From Peromyscus leucopus (lineage: Eukaryota; Chordata; Mammalia; Rodentia; Cricetidae), in the NCBI RefSeq assembly GCF_004664715.2, contig NC_051072.1:41349142-41413141 (forward strand): 64,000 nt of DNA, written 5' to 3'. Positions 22,409-32,954 of this stretch are shown one piece after another. The notes beneath the pieces are model-generated. The model saw only the letters and a list, made by a program, of their open reading frames with translations, was not told where the DNA came from and made no database searches. The number at the start of each line of letters is the position of its first letter. Position 1 is the first letter of the stretch. A program made the translations under genes and the position numbers.

Positions 22409-22456
<48 letters not shown>
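22409..22456. repeat. (CA)n microsatellite
   Basis: About 23 CA units directly abutting the MaLR LTR end. Confidence 0.97.
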
Positions 22457-22458
<2 letters not shown>

Positions 22459-23074
22459 TAATAATAAGATAAAAAGTAAGACGTGTAAGCAAAGGATAGG
22501 AAATAAAGTAGCTATTTGCAGAGAGCTCATTGCCAGGAGCTGATGAAGAGGGAGGGAGAGTAGGAAGAAGAGAAGGGGGTGACGAAGGCTGTGACACAAA
22601 GAATCGGAGTGACATTTTGTATAAGATGCAAGCAGTGACAATGACATTAACTGAATACAAAATTTGCTTCTCATGGCTGAAACGGCATGAACCTTTGGGT
22701 GAGATCACAAACATAAAACTGAATCTGAGTTTCGTGGCTAAGTATGGACGGGTTGCAGTGCTGTGGCCAGACATGGTCTTGGTGAGTCCAGTCTAGTGAG
22801 CAGAGACTCTGTGGCCTGTGAGCCCTTTCCACACAGAGGTTAATCATCAGTGTGCATTCTGCCAGGTCTGCTGGGTCTTGCTGGTGGCATCCCAACATCC
22901 TGTTCTGTCTTCTCCCTCTCAGCATCTCTTCAGTATTGCTCAGGTCCCGTCCTTGGTCCTTCCACACTGACTCAGGAAAGTATGAACTCTACCACCATTT
23001 CACAGACCATCGGATCCGATGGATGGGGTCACCCTATTCCTGAAGCCCAGATCCTGGTTAACTTGTCTTAAGGG
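22457..23074. other. Unassigned noncoding sequence
   Basis: No gene or named repeat recognised. Confidence 0.4.
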
Positions 23075-23370
23075 ATCAGATTGCACATATTTTAGGCTTT
23101 GTGATTATATGGTCTCTCTCCCAGCTACTCAGACCATTGTGGTGTAAAAGCAGCTATGACCACAACACACATGTGAATGAGCATGGCTAAGTTCAAAAAC
23201 ATTTTATTTCTGGGAACTAAAATTTGAATTTTCATATAACCTTCATGTCATGAAATATTCCTTTTTTCTGCCAGCCATTTAAAAACATAAAAACCACTTT
23301 TACTTAGCAGGCTATATAAAAATACACACTGGATGGAATTTGGTCTGTGGGCTATGGTTTGCTGACCCTG
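23075..23370 (+). mobile_element. Ancient hAT-type (MER/Charlie-like) DNA transposon fossil
   Basis: 'TTTTAGGCTTTGTGATTATA' (23091-23110), 'AAAAGCAGCTATGACCACAA' and 'GGTCTGTGGGCTATGGTTTG' followed by 'CTGACCC' follow the order of a mammal-wide hAT-like MER element whose right end reads GGGCCATAGTTTGCTGACCCC. The related copy is at 28785-28975. The exact family is uncertain. Confidence 0.55.
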
Positions 23371-23379
23371 CACTAAATC

Positions 23380-23530
23380 AGCATGGTCTAGTAGCATTTT
23401 CTGGGATGGTAGAAGTGTTCTATATACCTGCTAAATATAACTGTTAAGTACTTGAAACACATCCAGTATGCTTGAAGAATAAGTAGAACTTCTAAATTGC
23501 ATTTAATCTTTGTAAATTAATATAAACAGC
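23380..23530 (+). mobile_element. Possible second MER-type DNA transposon fossil
   Basis: 'AGCATGGTCTAGTAGCATTT' and 'AGTACTTGAAACACATCCAG' resemble an old palindromic MER element. Only weak similarity can be claimed. Confidence 0.35.
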
Positions 23531-23573
23531 CACCTTTGGCAAGCAACAAGTAATCTCACTCTGGTTTTTTGAA

Positions 23574-23782
23574 AATATTTTTGTTAATGGTTCATATTTA
23601 TTTTATGTGTGTGGGTGTTTGGTCGGCAAGCATGTATGTGCATCATTTGCTTGCAGTGCCCCCAGAGGCCGGAAGAGGGAGCTGGAGTTACAGTCGATGT
23701 GATCCACCATGTGTAGCCTGGCAACTGAACTTCGGTTTTCTACAAGAGCAGCCAGTGCGCTGAGCCATCTCTCCAACCCCTT
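23574..23782 (-). mobile_element. B3/B2-family SINE, antisense
   Basis: Ends 'GCGCTGAGCCATCTCTCCAA' plus CCCC (23758-23781), the antisense tRNA-like head, with body 'CAGTGCCCCCAGAGGCCGGA'. Confidence 0.9.
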
Positions 23783-23787
23783 ATTTT

Positions 23788-23998
23788 TCAACTTCTAATT
23801 ACATTTATTTATCTGCATATGCATGTGTGTATGCATGGGGTGGGGGAGCATGCATATGCACATGGAGTTCAGAGGACAATTTGCAAGAGTTGGTGTGCTC
23901 CTTTCAGCGTGTGAGTCTCAGGCAGGGATCAAGCTCAGGTCATCAGGTTTGGAAGTGGTGTCTTTACCATCTGAGCCATCCCCCTGGCCCTCGCTCTA

Positions 23999-24000
<2 letters not shown>
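23788..24000 (-). mobile_element. Second tRNA-derived SINE, antisense, tandem to the first
   Basis: Ends 'CATCTGAGCCATCCCCCTGG' (23969-23988) with body 'GAGTTCAGAGGACAATTTGC' (23865-23884). It lies head-to-tail with the previous SINE and leads into the TG repeat. Confidence 0.8.

Positions 24001-24053
<53 letters not shown>
24001..24053. repeat. (TG)n microsatellite
   Basis: About 26 TG units. Confidence 0.98.
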
Positions 24054-24055
<2 letters not shown>

Positions 24056-24844
24056 CTGCTGTGGGCTTTAAGATACAACCCTCTCATTTTGCCTTTCTTC
24101 ATACCATTGCAAGCCAGAAAAGACGCTTAAGCGCTCTCTCCATGGTACTGAAGGGAGATTTACATCATGTTAAGTTCTTGCCCGCTCTGAGGCCTCACGC
24201 TCTGCTCCTCACTCACGACAAAGAAAACAAGGCAGTTTCCTTCTCTTGCCCTTTTAAACCATTGAAGACATGCTGGCAGGCTTGCTCTGTTTCTCCAGAG
24301 ACCTTTAGGAAGTTATAAAGCTTTTCAGACCCTCTGGCTGTGTGTGCGAGACACAGTGGTCTCAATAACTGAGCCAAGTCTGGGGCAGGAGGTGCAACTA
24401 CCTCTTCAGGGGATCAGAGGAGAGAGCCATTCCTGTATCAGGCAACACAGATCTCAGTAGTAATTTGTCTAAGAAAGATCCGGTGGTCCAAATTGGAGCT
24501 GGACTGTTGAGAACATAATGGGAAGTCTTCTAGGGACAGCTGGGAAATTGTGTCTTAATTTTTAAAAATATAACTGTTTGTCTTTGTTGCATGTGAACAC
24601 AGGACTCTGTAGCACATGCCTTGCTGGACTTTGCATTGTATCTACTAAGGAAATTAACCTTGGAATGAAATTGACCATGTAGTAGGAGAGTAGTACTCAA
24701 TGAAAGTACTGAGCTACTAGATCAGTCTCTTCCTGAAGCCAGACCTTCCTTCCAGCTATCAAGTTTGTAAGATGTAAGTCAACATTTATCCATCCCCCCA
24801 CTTCTTTCTTACCATCCCCTGCCTCTTCCTCCCCTCCCCTCCTC
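24054..24844. other. Unassigned noncoding sequence
   Basis: No gene recognised. A pyrimidine-rich tract (about 24790-24848) leads into the next SINE. Confidence 0.4.
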
Positions 24845-24985
24845 TTTTTTTGAGCCAAAGTCTCCATATAAGCTAGCCTGGAACTCACCATGTAACCAAG
24901 CTAGTCTCAAAATGTCAGTGGTCCTCTTGCTCACCCTCCTAAGTGCTGAGATTACAGCTGGGAGTCACCACACCCACCTAAGTCA
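24845..24985 (-). mobile_element. B1 SINE, antisense, diverged
   Basis: 'TTTTTTTGAGCCAAAGTCTC', 'CTAAGTGCTGAGATTACAGC' and 'CACCACACCCACC' form an antisense B1. Confidence 0.85.
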
Positions 24986-25039
24986 ACATATTTATGAATG
25001 AAGTTCCTGTTCATTACAGTCCATATCATTCTAACATGT

Positions 25040-25445
25040 TGTCTTAGTTTGTTTTCTGTTGCTGTGATAAAACACCGAGCAAACGTAACTTGGGGAGGAG
25101 AGAGTTTATTTGGCTTACATGTCCTGATCCCAGTTCATCACTGAAGGAAACTAAGGCAGGAACTCAAGCATGGTGAAAGCCTGGATGAAAGAAGTGAAGC
25201 AGAAAAACCATGAAGGAATCCTGCTCACCGGCTCACTCTCCCAGGCTTGCTCGGTTTTCTCTCTTATACAATCAAGGGTGAACCTTTCCAGGGCTGTCCC
25301 TTCCCACAGGGAGCTAGCCCTTCCCTTACCAATCATTAATTGTGCAAATGACCCATAGACTAGCCTATGGACCAATCTGATAGAGACAACTGAAGTTTTC
25401 TATTCTCAGATTATTCTAGTTTTTGTCGAGTTGACAAAAACAAAA
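25040..25445 (-). mobile_element. MaLR-type solo LTR, near full length, antisense
   Basis: Starts TGTCTTAGTTTGTTTTCTG, then 'TTGCTGTGATAAAACACC', 'GGAGAGAGTTTATTTGGCTT', 'ACCAATCATTAATTGTGC' and 'TTTGTCGAGTTGACAAAAAC'. The minus-strand end is ...CTAAGACA, as in other family members here. Confidence 0.85.
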
Positions 25446-26251
25446 CAAAAAAACTTTACAGTTTTTTCCCCTATTCTGTTCTACTCTATTTGATTCTAAA
25501 AAGCACACATTTCACCTCATTTTCAAATAATTGAAAACAAGCACAGACCTTACCGTCTACAGAATGATATAATTTATCTGGTAGAATTCTTTCTCAACTT
25601 TGGGGCATACAAAATAATAGCATATCTTATCTTTGGTGTGCCCTAGTTAAGAAAAACAACTTTCATTTGATGGTGTTTTAGGTTTAGACTTTGTTTTTCC
25701 TTTTCTTCTTCTTCTTCTTTTTTTTTTTTTTTTTTGTGTGTGTGGGGGGGAATATAGTTATGGCTGCTTAATTTTTTAGGTACATTTTTTTTTTCAAGTT
25801 TCATATGTAGTTGTGTGGACAGTGTATGGCTTTAAGTTTTAAAGGCCATGCTGAAGTAGCGTTTTCATGTTCTTTACAGCATGCTTGCCTGAATTTTAAT
25901 ACAAGAACAAGATTTCATCATTTGGCTTCTCTTTTGTAAACTAAAGGTAATAATGCAAAACATCATCCGGAACTGGAAAGATCACTTTGGGACATGAACC
26001 AAATTAAAGAAGATTGTTCAGATGTCTTCTGATACCACCCAGGTACTGAGTGCAATTCCCATGGCTAACACAGAAAAGAGGAGTGTTTACTTACTCTGTG
26101 CTCACTGCCTCCACTGTCCCCGGCTGCTGAAGGGCAGCTCAGATATGAATTGCATTTCTGATATGGTGAGTGTTCAAACATTTCTTCCTTTCATTGTAAA
26201 AATTCAGCATAATGCCAACTTACCACTATAGGTATTAAGTCACGAGCCATG
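25446..26251. other. Unassigned noncoding sequence
   Basis: Includes a (TTC)n/poly(T) tract (25699-25736) with a G-run at 25743-25751. No gene recognised. Confidence 0.4.
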
Positions 26252-26605
26252 AAGCAGAGCTAGAAAGATGACTCAGCCAGGAAAGGGGTTGCTGAGCCAG
26301 CATGTAGACCTGAGCATAGATCCCTAGTACCTACATAAAAATAGGAGCAAGACTAAGTCCAGCTGTAATCCTAGTGCTTGGGATCGGGGTGTAAAATAGG
26401 GGGATCCCTGGAGCTTGATGGCCAGACTGTCAAGATGAACTGATGAGCTCCAGGTTCAGTGAGAGACCCTGTACCAAAAAATATAAGGTGGACTGGGTTT
26501 GAACAGGACATCCAGTATTGATCTCTGGCCTACACAGGTATACCTGAATATGTATACACACACTTGCACATAAATGTGCATATATTCATGAACCCATACA
26601 AGCCT
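26252..26605 (+). mobile_element. RSINE1/B4 SINE
   Basis: Head 'GCTAGAAAGATGACTCAGCC', middle 'CAGCTGTAATCCTAGTGCTT', 'TTCAGTGAGAGACCCTGTAC' (26455-26474), 'GATCTCTGGCCTACACAGGT' and a degenerate ACA-rich tail. Confidence 0.85.
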
Positions 26606-26669
26606 CCAACTCCTAACATACACAGTTTCTATACAATCATACACAAAGTCACCAAACAAATTGCAGTCC

Positions 26670-26816
26670 CTCCCCCATCAATCATGAATTAAGAATATGC
26701 CTTAGAGGCTTGTCTACAGCCCGATCTTATGGAAGCATTTTCTCAATTGAGGTTCCTTGTCTCTGATGACTATACCTTGTGTCAAGTTGACATAAAACTA
26801 GCCAGTACAAGAGTAT
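26670..26816 (-). mobile_element. MaLR-type LTR fragment, antisense
   Basis: 'CCATCAATCATGAATTAAGA', 'CCTTGTGTCAAGTTGACATA' and 'AAACTAGCCAGTACA' (end) are the antisense 5' half of the same LTR family as at 25040. Confidence 0.8.
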
Positions 26817-27584
26817 ATGGCCTCTTTCTGCAACTAGAGAAGTTAGAACCATATATAAGAATTCTTGACTAAATTGATGTAATAGTTTTGCTTTTGAAAG
26901 TGTTGACAGATTTATGCAATCTTTATTTAAAAACCCAAGATGAAGAGAAAGGAGTGTGATAAAGGGATTTTAAAGAGACAGGGTAAAAATAATCAAGAAC
27001 ACATTGGAAGTAAAGAATAATGAAAGGGAATTTACTCTCCTAGTTAATGTGATTCAGTAACCAAAGCAGCACACATTGCTGAAGGAAGCAGATTGCTCAC
27101 TGTAAGGGATTTGGTATCGTAGATATTGACCCCAAACTGAGTACATGTTAAAAGTGGCATGGAAAATTGGTGAGAACAGTGCAATTATTGAATAAATGAT
27201 ATGGAACAAATGGATACCATTTGGAAAAACAAAGCTAAACTACCTTTATCTGAAATAAATTGCAGGGGGTGTGACCTTTAACGCTTTAAATACTAGAGAT
27301 AAATGTTGACGGGCAAAGTTCCTCTTTAAGCAGAAATGGCAAAGGAAGGTTTTAGCTAAGTGGAAGATGGAGTGTCTGTCTTTTTCCCTCCTCTACATAA
27401 AAGTGATAAGAAAGAGTATTTTGGAAAAAATTAAATCTGTTAGAAAGAAAAAAAAAAGCACCGTCAATGCACCAGAAGTTGGTGAAATCTAGGAATATGG
27501 AACACAGAGTCGGGGCAGAATTGGGAGAGACTATAGCTAAAGCAAAAAATTGGTGAGGCATTTCATGGGTGAGATATGATCCTC
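26817..27584. other. Unassigned noncoding sequence
   Basis: AT-rich, without a recognised gene or repeat. Confidence 0.4.
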
Positions 27585-27700
27585 TCAGGAAGACCCTGAG
27601 GCCACAGTTTCTGGGCCAGTAGCACCTGGGAGTCTGTCTAAACACCAGAGCCTGGAATCCCACTGTGAACCTATTGGACCTAAAATCCTGGGACCCAACA
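27585..27700. mobile_element. Possible MER5-like hAT fossil
   Basis: 'GGGCCAGTAGCACCTGGGAG' (27613-27632) and 'CCTGGAATCCCACTGTGAAC' recall the MER5/Charlie wording, but the match is short and imperfect. Confidence 0.35.
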
Positions 27701-28267
27701 CCCTAGGCTGTAACACTGCTTCCATAGGTCTAGTGTGCATCATGCCTGCCTTCCTTGCTCATAGTCAAATACATGTGCTGAACAGGTTCTATTGTGGTCA
27801 GTTGAGCATGTCTCCATTCCAAGGAGCTGGGAGAAGAGGCCTCCACTCCACTGTCCTAAACATGGATCAAGGATTAGTCAGGGCATTTACTTTCAAGGTC
27901 AAATCTTAGGAATGACTTTCAAAACTCAAGCTCTTTCTCTATAGAAGTTCCACCTTATTGATTGGGGGGGGGCGGTCATTGGGCAGAGCTAGAGGAATCC
28001 TTAGTCTCTTGATACCAGCAGAGTGAAGGAAACAAGATTTTTCTTCCTCCCCAGAACGATTTACAAATACATGGTTCTCTGAAGAAGTAGTTTTTTTTTT
28101 TTAAAGGGGGGGGTCACAGCGTTTTCTTGGGACTGAAGCATTAAACCTATGCCTGTGTTTCAGATGACTTCTAGTATGTGGGAACTGAATCTTCTCATTT
28201 GGAAGTGAAAAATATTCACCTTGCTGTCTGTTTGACTAAGTTACACATCCCTGTGAATGTAACACCT
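27701..28267. other. Unassigned noncoding sequence
   Basis: Contains G-runs (27963-27973, 28105-28113) and a T-run (28091-28102). No gene recognised. Confidence 0.4.
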
Positions 28268-28600
28268 GACAGTAATAACTTAAAGGAGAAGTAATTTATT
28301 TGAACCCATGGTTTCAAAGAGTTTCAGTCTGTCATGGTGGCAAAGGCATAGTGGAATAGCTCAGAGTGTGGTAGCAGAACCTGTTTGCATTCTAGGGGGC
28401 CAGGAAGCAGAGAGCAATGCAGGAATCAGGCAAGGATAATCGACCCCCAGTCAACTGCTGCGGTCCCTACTCCCACCGTGACTCACTTCCTCTAACTAAG
28501 CCCTGCCTCCTAAGAGCTTGACTTGCCCACAGTAGCTCTTTGGCTGGGGAGCATTCAAACATGAGGCTGCGGGGGATATTTTCAATTCCATCTATGACAG
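28268..28600 (-). mobile_element. MaLR-type LTR, antisense, diverged
   Basis: 'GAAGTAATTTATTTGAACCC', 'GTGACTCACTTCCTCTAACT' and 'AGCATTCAAACATGAGGCTG' match the antisense order of the rodent MaLR LTRs. Confidence 0.65.
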
Positions 28601-28784
28601 TATTTTCCCTTTGTTGCCCATTACACTATCTGTATTCAGAGCTCTTCTTCTCTAGCATGTAAATATGCAAGCTATAAAGCAAGGTATCCATGGAAACTTT
28701 TTCTACTGGACCATGAAAAGAAATGTGCTCAGTTCGGAGCTTCTGTAGTTTTCTGTGAAGAGTCAGCGAGTAAATATGTTTGGC

Positions 28785-28975
28785 TTTGTACAGTTCTTTG
28801 TGGCAACTATTCAATTCCATCACTGTGGACACAAAAGCAGCTATAGATAAGTTTCCAGAGACGATGCATCAAGGAGCAGGGGTGGGGTTGCTCTGAGAAA
28901 ACCATCTCCAATGGCAAGTGGCAGATGTGCTGAATTTGGCCCCTGGGCCATAGCCTGCCCGTCTTGGTTGAGAGG
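28785..28975 (+). mobile_element. Ancient hAT-type (MER/Charlie-like) fossil, second copy
   Basis: 'GGCAACTATTCAATTCCATC' (28802-28821), 'CAAAAGCAGCTATAGATAAG' and 'AATTTGGCCCCTGGGCCATA' (28933-28952) parallel 23110-23360 and the recalled mammal-wide element. Confidence 0.6.
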
Positions 28976-29007
28976 AGAATGTCAAACTCAAAAGTGAGCA
29001 GATGGGC

Positions 29008-29154
29008 CACAGAGGTGGCTCAGTGGGTAAAGATGCCTGCTGCCAAGCCTCACTGGGACCCATCTTGTGGAAGGGACAGAAGCAACTCTCACAAGTTAGC
29101 CTCTGACTTCTACTCATGCACCATGGCAGCATAAGCATGAGCATGAGCGCGCGC

Positions 29155-29208
<54 letters not shown>

Positions 29209-29215
29209 AATAAAC
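29008..29215 (+). mobile_element. tRNA-derived SINE (B3/RSINE-like) with CG/CA-rich tail
   Basis: 'GGTGGCTCAGTGGGTAAAGA' (29015-29034), 'CTGGGACCCATCTTGTGGAA', 'CTCACAAGTTAGCCTCTGAC' and a tail including (GC)n(CA)n. Confidence 0.85.
29147..29203. repeat. (GC)n-(CA)n alternating tract
   Basis: Alternating purine-pyrimidine throughout: CG-rich 29147-29168, then (CA)n. The sequence type favours left-handed DNA under supercoiling. Confidence 0.95.
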
Positions 29216-29973
29216 AGATATAATTTTAAAAGTGAGCCAACATCTAAGAAACAAATATTGAAAAAGCCTATCAATGCCTGCCCTGCCTCATTTGTGAGGA
29301 AAAAGTTACTAGAGGAAAAGAAGAAAAAATGTTAAAGAGCTTTAGATCCCCAGCAAATAGTTGTATTCCCACAAAAGAGCAAGTGCATGTGAAACAAACA
29401 GGAGTCTTGAACATGATACAAAAGATAGACACAGCAATATCAAAAGCCGAGCTGAATCCCTGAATGAGGTGGAAGCTGGAAGCTCCCTCCTTCGTAGCAC
29501 AACTGGAAGACAAAATGCAGCTAATGAGGCAGTGCCTGAGGCCCAACAACTCTTGGAGAAAAAGATCTAAGAAACAGAAAAGAAATAAACATAGGAGTCA
29601 CAACAGATAGCATCCTGATTGATTGGATTACCACAAAATGCAAGTCACCTGCCCATCAAAATTCATAATAACACAACCTTTACAGGAGAAACTGTGGACC
29701 AGCGTAGAGTTAGCTGTCTCCAGAACACAGAAGATTCATACAAAGTGTTTTGTAGTCCACGCAGAAAAATGGGCAAAGCACACGGTGAAGTGATTCACAA
29801 ACAGAGAGATGTGAGTTTCTAAATAACTTACACCAGACACCGTGGCCACAAACAAAGGTATCTCATGGTTTGACCATTTAGGGACAGATAATATATTTGC
29901 ACATCTTTGGTTCAAATCCCCTTTCTAAAAGCTATCCAAGTACCCATTGATCAGCCAAAGATGTTCTCTTTTC
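29216..29973. other. Unassigned noncoding sequence
   Basis: A-rich sequence with no recognised gene. It could hold old repeat DNA I cannot name. Confidence 0.35.
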
Positions 29974-29979
29974 ATCTTT

Positions 29980-30444
29980 TGTGGTGGTATTGTGTTCCCC
30001 AAAATATTGTGCATTCTAATAAACTTATCTGGGGTCAGAGAACAGAACAGCCACTAGATAGACATAGAGGCCAGAAAATGGTGGCACACACACCTTTAAT
30101 CTTACCATTCCAGAGGCAGAGATCCACTTGGATCTCTGTAAGTTCAAGGCCACACTGGAAACAGCCAGGCATGGTGACTCACGCCTTTAAATCCAGGAAG
30201 TAATGGCAGGAGACAGAAAGGTATTTAAGGCATGAGAACGAGGAACTAGAGATGGTTAAGCTTCAGGCTTTTGAGAAGCAGTTCAGCTGAGATGCATTTC
30301 CGGTCTGAGGAAACAGGATCAGCTGAGGAATTAGCAAGGTGAGGTGGCTGTGGCTGTTCTCCTTCTCTGATCTTTCAGCGTTCACCCCAATACCTGGCTC
30401 CAGGTTTGTTTTTATTAATAAGACTCTTTAAGATTCATGCTACA
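29980..30444 (+). mobile_element. Solo ERV LTR (ERVK-like), copy 3
   Basis: A 465-bp unit, TGTGGTGGTATTGTG...ATTCATGCTACA, flanked by an exact 6-bp duplication ATCTTT (29974-29979 and 30445-30450). The B1-like block runs at about 30080-30205 ('GGCACACACACCTTTAATCT', 'CAGAGATCCACTTGGATCTC', 'GGCATGGTGACTCACGCCTT'), followed by 'GGTATTTAAGGC' where copies 1 and 2 have TATATAA. Confidence 0.95.
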
Positions 30445-30557
30445 ATCTTTGTTATATATTAATGAAAGAAGACTCTTGGATTTCATGGCAGAGATCAGTG
30501 ATTTTCATATTCTCATTGTGTCCTCATCACCTGAAGGGTCCTTAAATCATGATTATT

Positions 30558-30818
30558 GGGCTGGGAGATGTCTCAGAGATGTTCAAGCATGAGGGCCTGA
30601 GTTCAGATCCCCAGCACCCACATAGAAAGCTAAGTGGAGTAGATGATTTTAACCCCTGGGGTGGTAGTGGGTGAGGAGGAGCAGTTACAAGCATATTCCA
30701 AGCCTCTAATGGCCAGCTAGTCTCACCAGTCAATGAGCCCTAGGTTTAGTTAGAGGCACTATCTCCAAAAACAAAATGAAGAGTAATAGAAAAAAGCAGT
30801 TAAAGTCAGCCTCTAGAT

Positions 30819-30820
<2 letters not shown>
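30558..30820 (+). mobile_element. RSINE1/B4 SINE
   Basis: 'GGGCTGGGAGATGTCTCAGA' head, 'TTAGTTAGAGGCACTATCTC' and 'AAAGTCAGCCTCTAGATGC' before the CA repeat. Part of it (30577-30683) is repeated exactly at 30869-30975. Confidence 0.85.

Positions 30821-30868
<48 letters not shown>
30821..30868. repeat. (CA)n microsatellite
   Basis: About 24 units, forming the junction with the duplicated SINE segment. Confidence 0.97.
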
Positions 30869-30871
<3 letters not shown>

Positions 30872-30975
30872 TGTTCAAGCATGAGGGCCTGAGTTCAGAT
30901 CCCCAGCACCCACATAGAAAGCTAAGTGGAGTAGATGATTTTAACCCCTGGGGTGGTAGTGGGTGAGGAGGAGCA
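30869..30975 (+). repeat. 107-bp exact direct duplication of a SINE segment
   Basis: Every base of 30869-30975 equals 30577-30683 (offset 292). Identity stops sharply at both ends (G versus C before, G versus C after). The second copy runs into 'CACACCCACCCATACC' and another CA repeat. Confidence 0.97.
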
Positions 30976-31017
30976 CACCCACCCATACCTGTGCACACAC
31001 AGGCACATGGCTCGCGT

Positions 31018-31020
<3 letters not shown>

Positions 31021-31056
<36 letters not shown>
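31021..31056. repeat. (CA)n microsatellite
   Basis: 18 CA units after the duplicated block. Confidence 0.97.
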
Positions 31057-31058
<2 letters not shown>

Positions 31059-31084
31059 CATTTATACATACACACATAGATATC

Positions 31085-31300
31085 TAGACTACTGAAGATG
31101 TTGACCAGAGGATACAAACTGTAGTCACATGACCCAGCAAGTTATTAGACCTAAGGTACAATGTGAGTCATGATGGAGGTAAATTTGATTTTTGAAAATT
31201 ATCATAGAAATGTATGTGCATATAAAATCATTACACTGTATACCTTAAATACATACATTTTCCCTGTCACTTAAATGTTTCAAATCTTTAAAATTAGAGT
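31085..31300 (+). mobile_element. L1MA-like 3' end fragment
   Basis: 'ATTACACTGTATACCTTAAA' (31231-31250) and the preceding 'GTATGTGCATATAAAATC' recall the 3' end of old L1MA elements. Confidence 0.5.
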
Positions 31301-32120
31301 ATGAGCCATTAACTATAAGATGGACAAGTCTGGGGTCTCTGGTGTATGGCAAAGATGGTAACAAATACTAATCACTCTGATCACAGTAAACATTATGCAA
31401 TGCATGCACATATCACATAATCACAATATTTATTAATGTGTATGTGATATTTGCCATTAAACATTTTTAAATAAAAAATTTTTAAACATTCAGATTACTG
31501 AATTCTGCCCTCTGAGTTCCTGACACCCTAAGCCCTGGTGTGGGACCCGTGGCTGTAAAATCCTAGTTCCCAGGTGACATTTATGGTGCCATTCCAGGAA
31601 TCCATACTTTGAAAACAGGAAGTCAGGAGTTTGGTAAGCTTCTTCCATTAAAAAAGTGAATATTTCAGGTTTTGTGAGCCATGGAGTCTCTGATATGACT
31701 ATCCTGTTCCTGTAACTGATCGCTGTGACATGATTGATCAGCATGTGACACCATGGACTTGTATTCCAATACAGCACTATTGAGCAGCTAGCCAGGTTTG
31801 CCCCCATGAAATAGCCTGCCAACTCCCCAGATAGGTAAAGAGGATCCAGGCAGAAGAGCACACATCATAAACAGATGAAGTTTAAACTGTGGATTCTAAC
31901 CTGAGAAGAATGGACTTACTCATCACTCGTCACCCATGTCCAAAATGGGCTTTTGGTGACACTAGGCACAGACTGGCTTTCACTGGAAAGTCTGCCTGAA
32001 TGGTAAAATGCAGAAAGAGAAGAAGGTGGGAAGGAGACAAAGAACCTCACTCTCAGTGTACTAGAGATTACCAAAACCACAGACGACAAGTTCAGTGCTG
32101 GCTGAGGAGGCATTTAGCTA
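31301..32120. other. Unassigned noncoding sequence
   Basis: No recognised repeat or gene. Confidence 0.4.
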
Positions 32121-32900
32121 AACGGTTCTCATGGAAACCAAGTGTACCCGTTGCATGAGAAATAGCTGACGGGACCAGGAAGGGGGCTGCTTGATCCTGA
32201 CAGGTAGCTGCTAATTAGCAATCAAAACCTAATTGAGATTAACAGCTGTTTTTCTAATACAGTTACTAACGGGGAGGCAGAAATGACAGGAAGACCATCC
32301 AAGCTCTACGAACCGCATTCCCACATCAGAAAGCTGGCAGGAACAGAGCGGCACACCGAGCAACAGGAAGATGAAAGTGCGCTGTGTACACAGAGCTGAG
32401 CTGACAGGCCAGAGAGGGCTGGATCCAGAGGACCAATTAGGGCACACGCACCAGGGCTGGAGGCAGATAAAGGGGGGCAGGATGCGAACAATTCAAGAAC
32501 ATCTATTCACTGGCTGCTGGGACTGAGCCAGAGCCTGGCTGCCATGGAGAGAAGGGCACGTTGGCGCCGCTCTCTTAGCTGTCAGCACAGCCCTTGGGTT
32601 AGACCGGCAAGCCTTTCAAAAGCTCTGTCTGAGTACTTTCTGAGCATCACCTCTGCCTGCAGAAATATCTGTGTCGCCCCACGGGACTGAACCTGCGACA
32701 TTTCCACCAGGTGAGGCTTATCAAAGGGTTAATCTCTCTTTGACACGCTTTCAGTGGGTTTTCTTTCGCCAATGCAGTCTCGGTGAAGTGGCTCTGAAAG
32801 AGCTCCCTTAATTAGCACCGCTAACAGAACCAGTGGCTGCCACCAGAAGTCTAGGAGAGGACTAGGGGAAGCTTAAATACAGAACAAAACTCAACCAATA
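32121..32900. promoter_or_regulatory. Candidate conserved noncoding/enhancer-like block
   Basis: Repeat-free, balanced composition, with homeodomain-type sites TAATTAGC at 32212-32219 and again at 32809-32816, CTAATTGAG (32229-32237), an E-box CAGCTG (32242-32247) and CCAAT (32769-32773). No splice-bounded open frame. Conservation cannot be assessed from one genome, so a function is inference. Confidence 0.35.
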
Positions 32901-32954
32901 TGGTTCAAGGCTGGTAGATCAGCTGTCCCAGACAATGGAACCTACACACACCTC

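Noticed and set aside
23827..24318. 163-codon plus-strand frame across the TG repeat
   Set aside because: Central C-V repeats are translated microsatellite, flanked by an antisense SINE.
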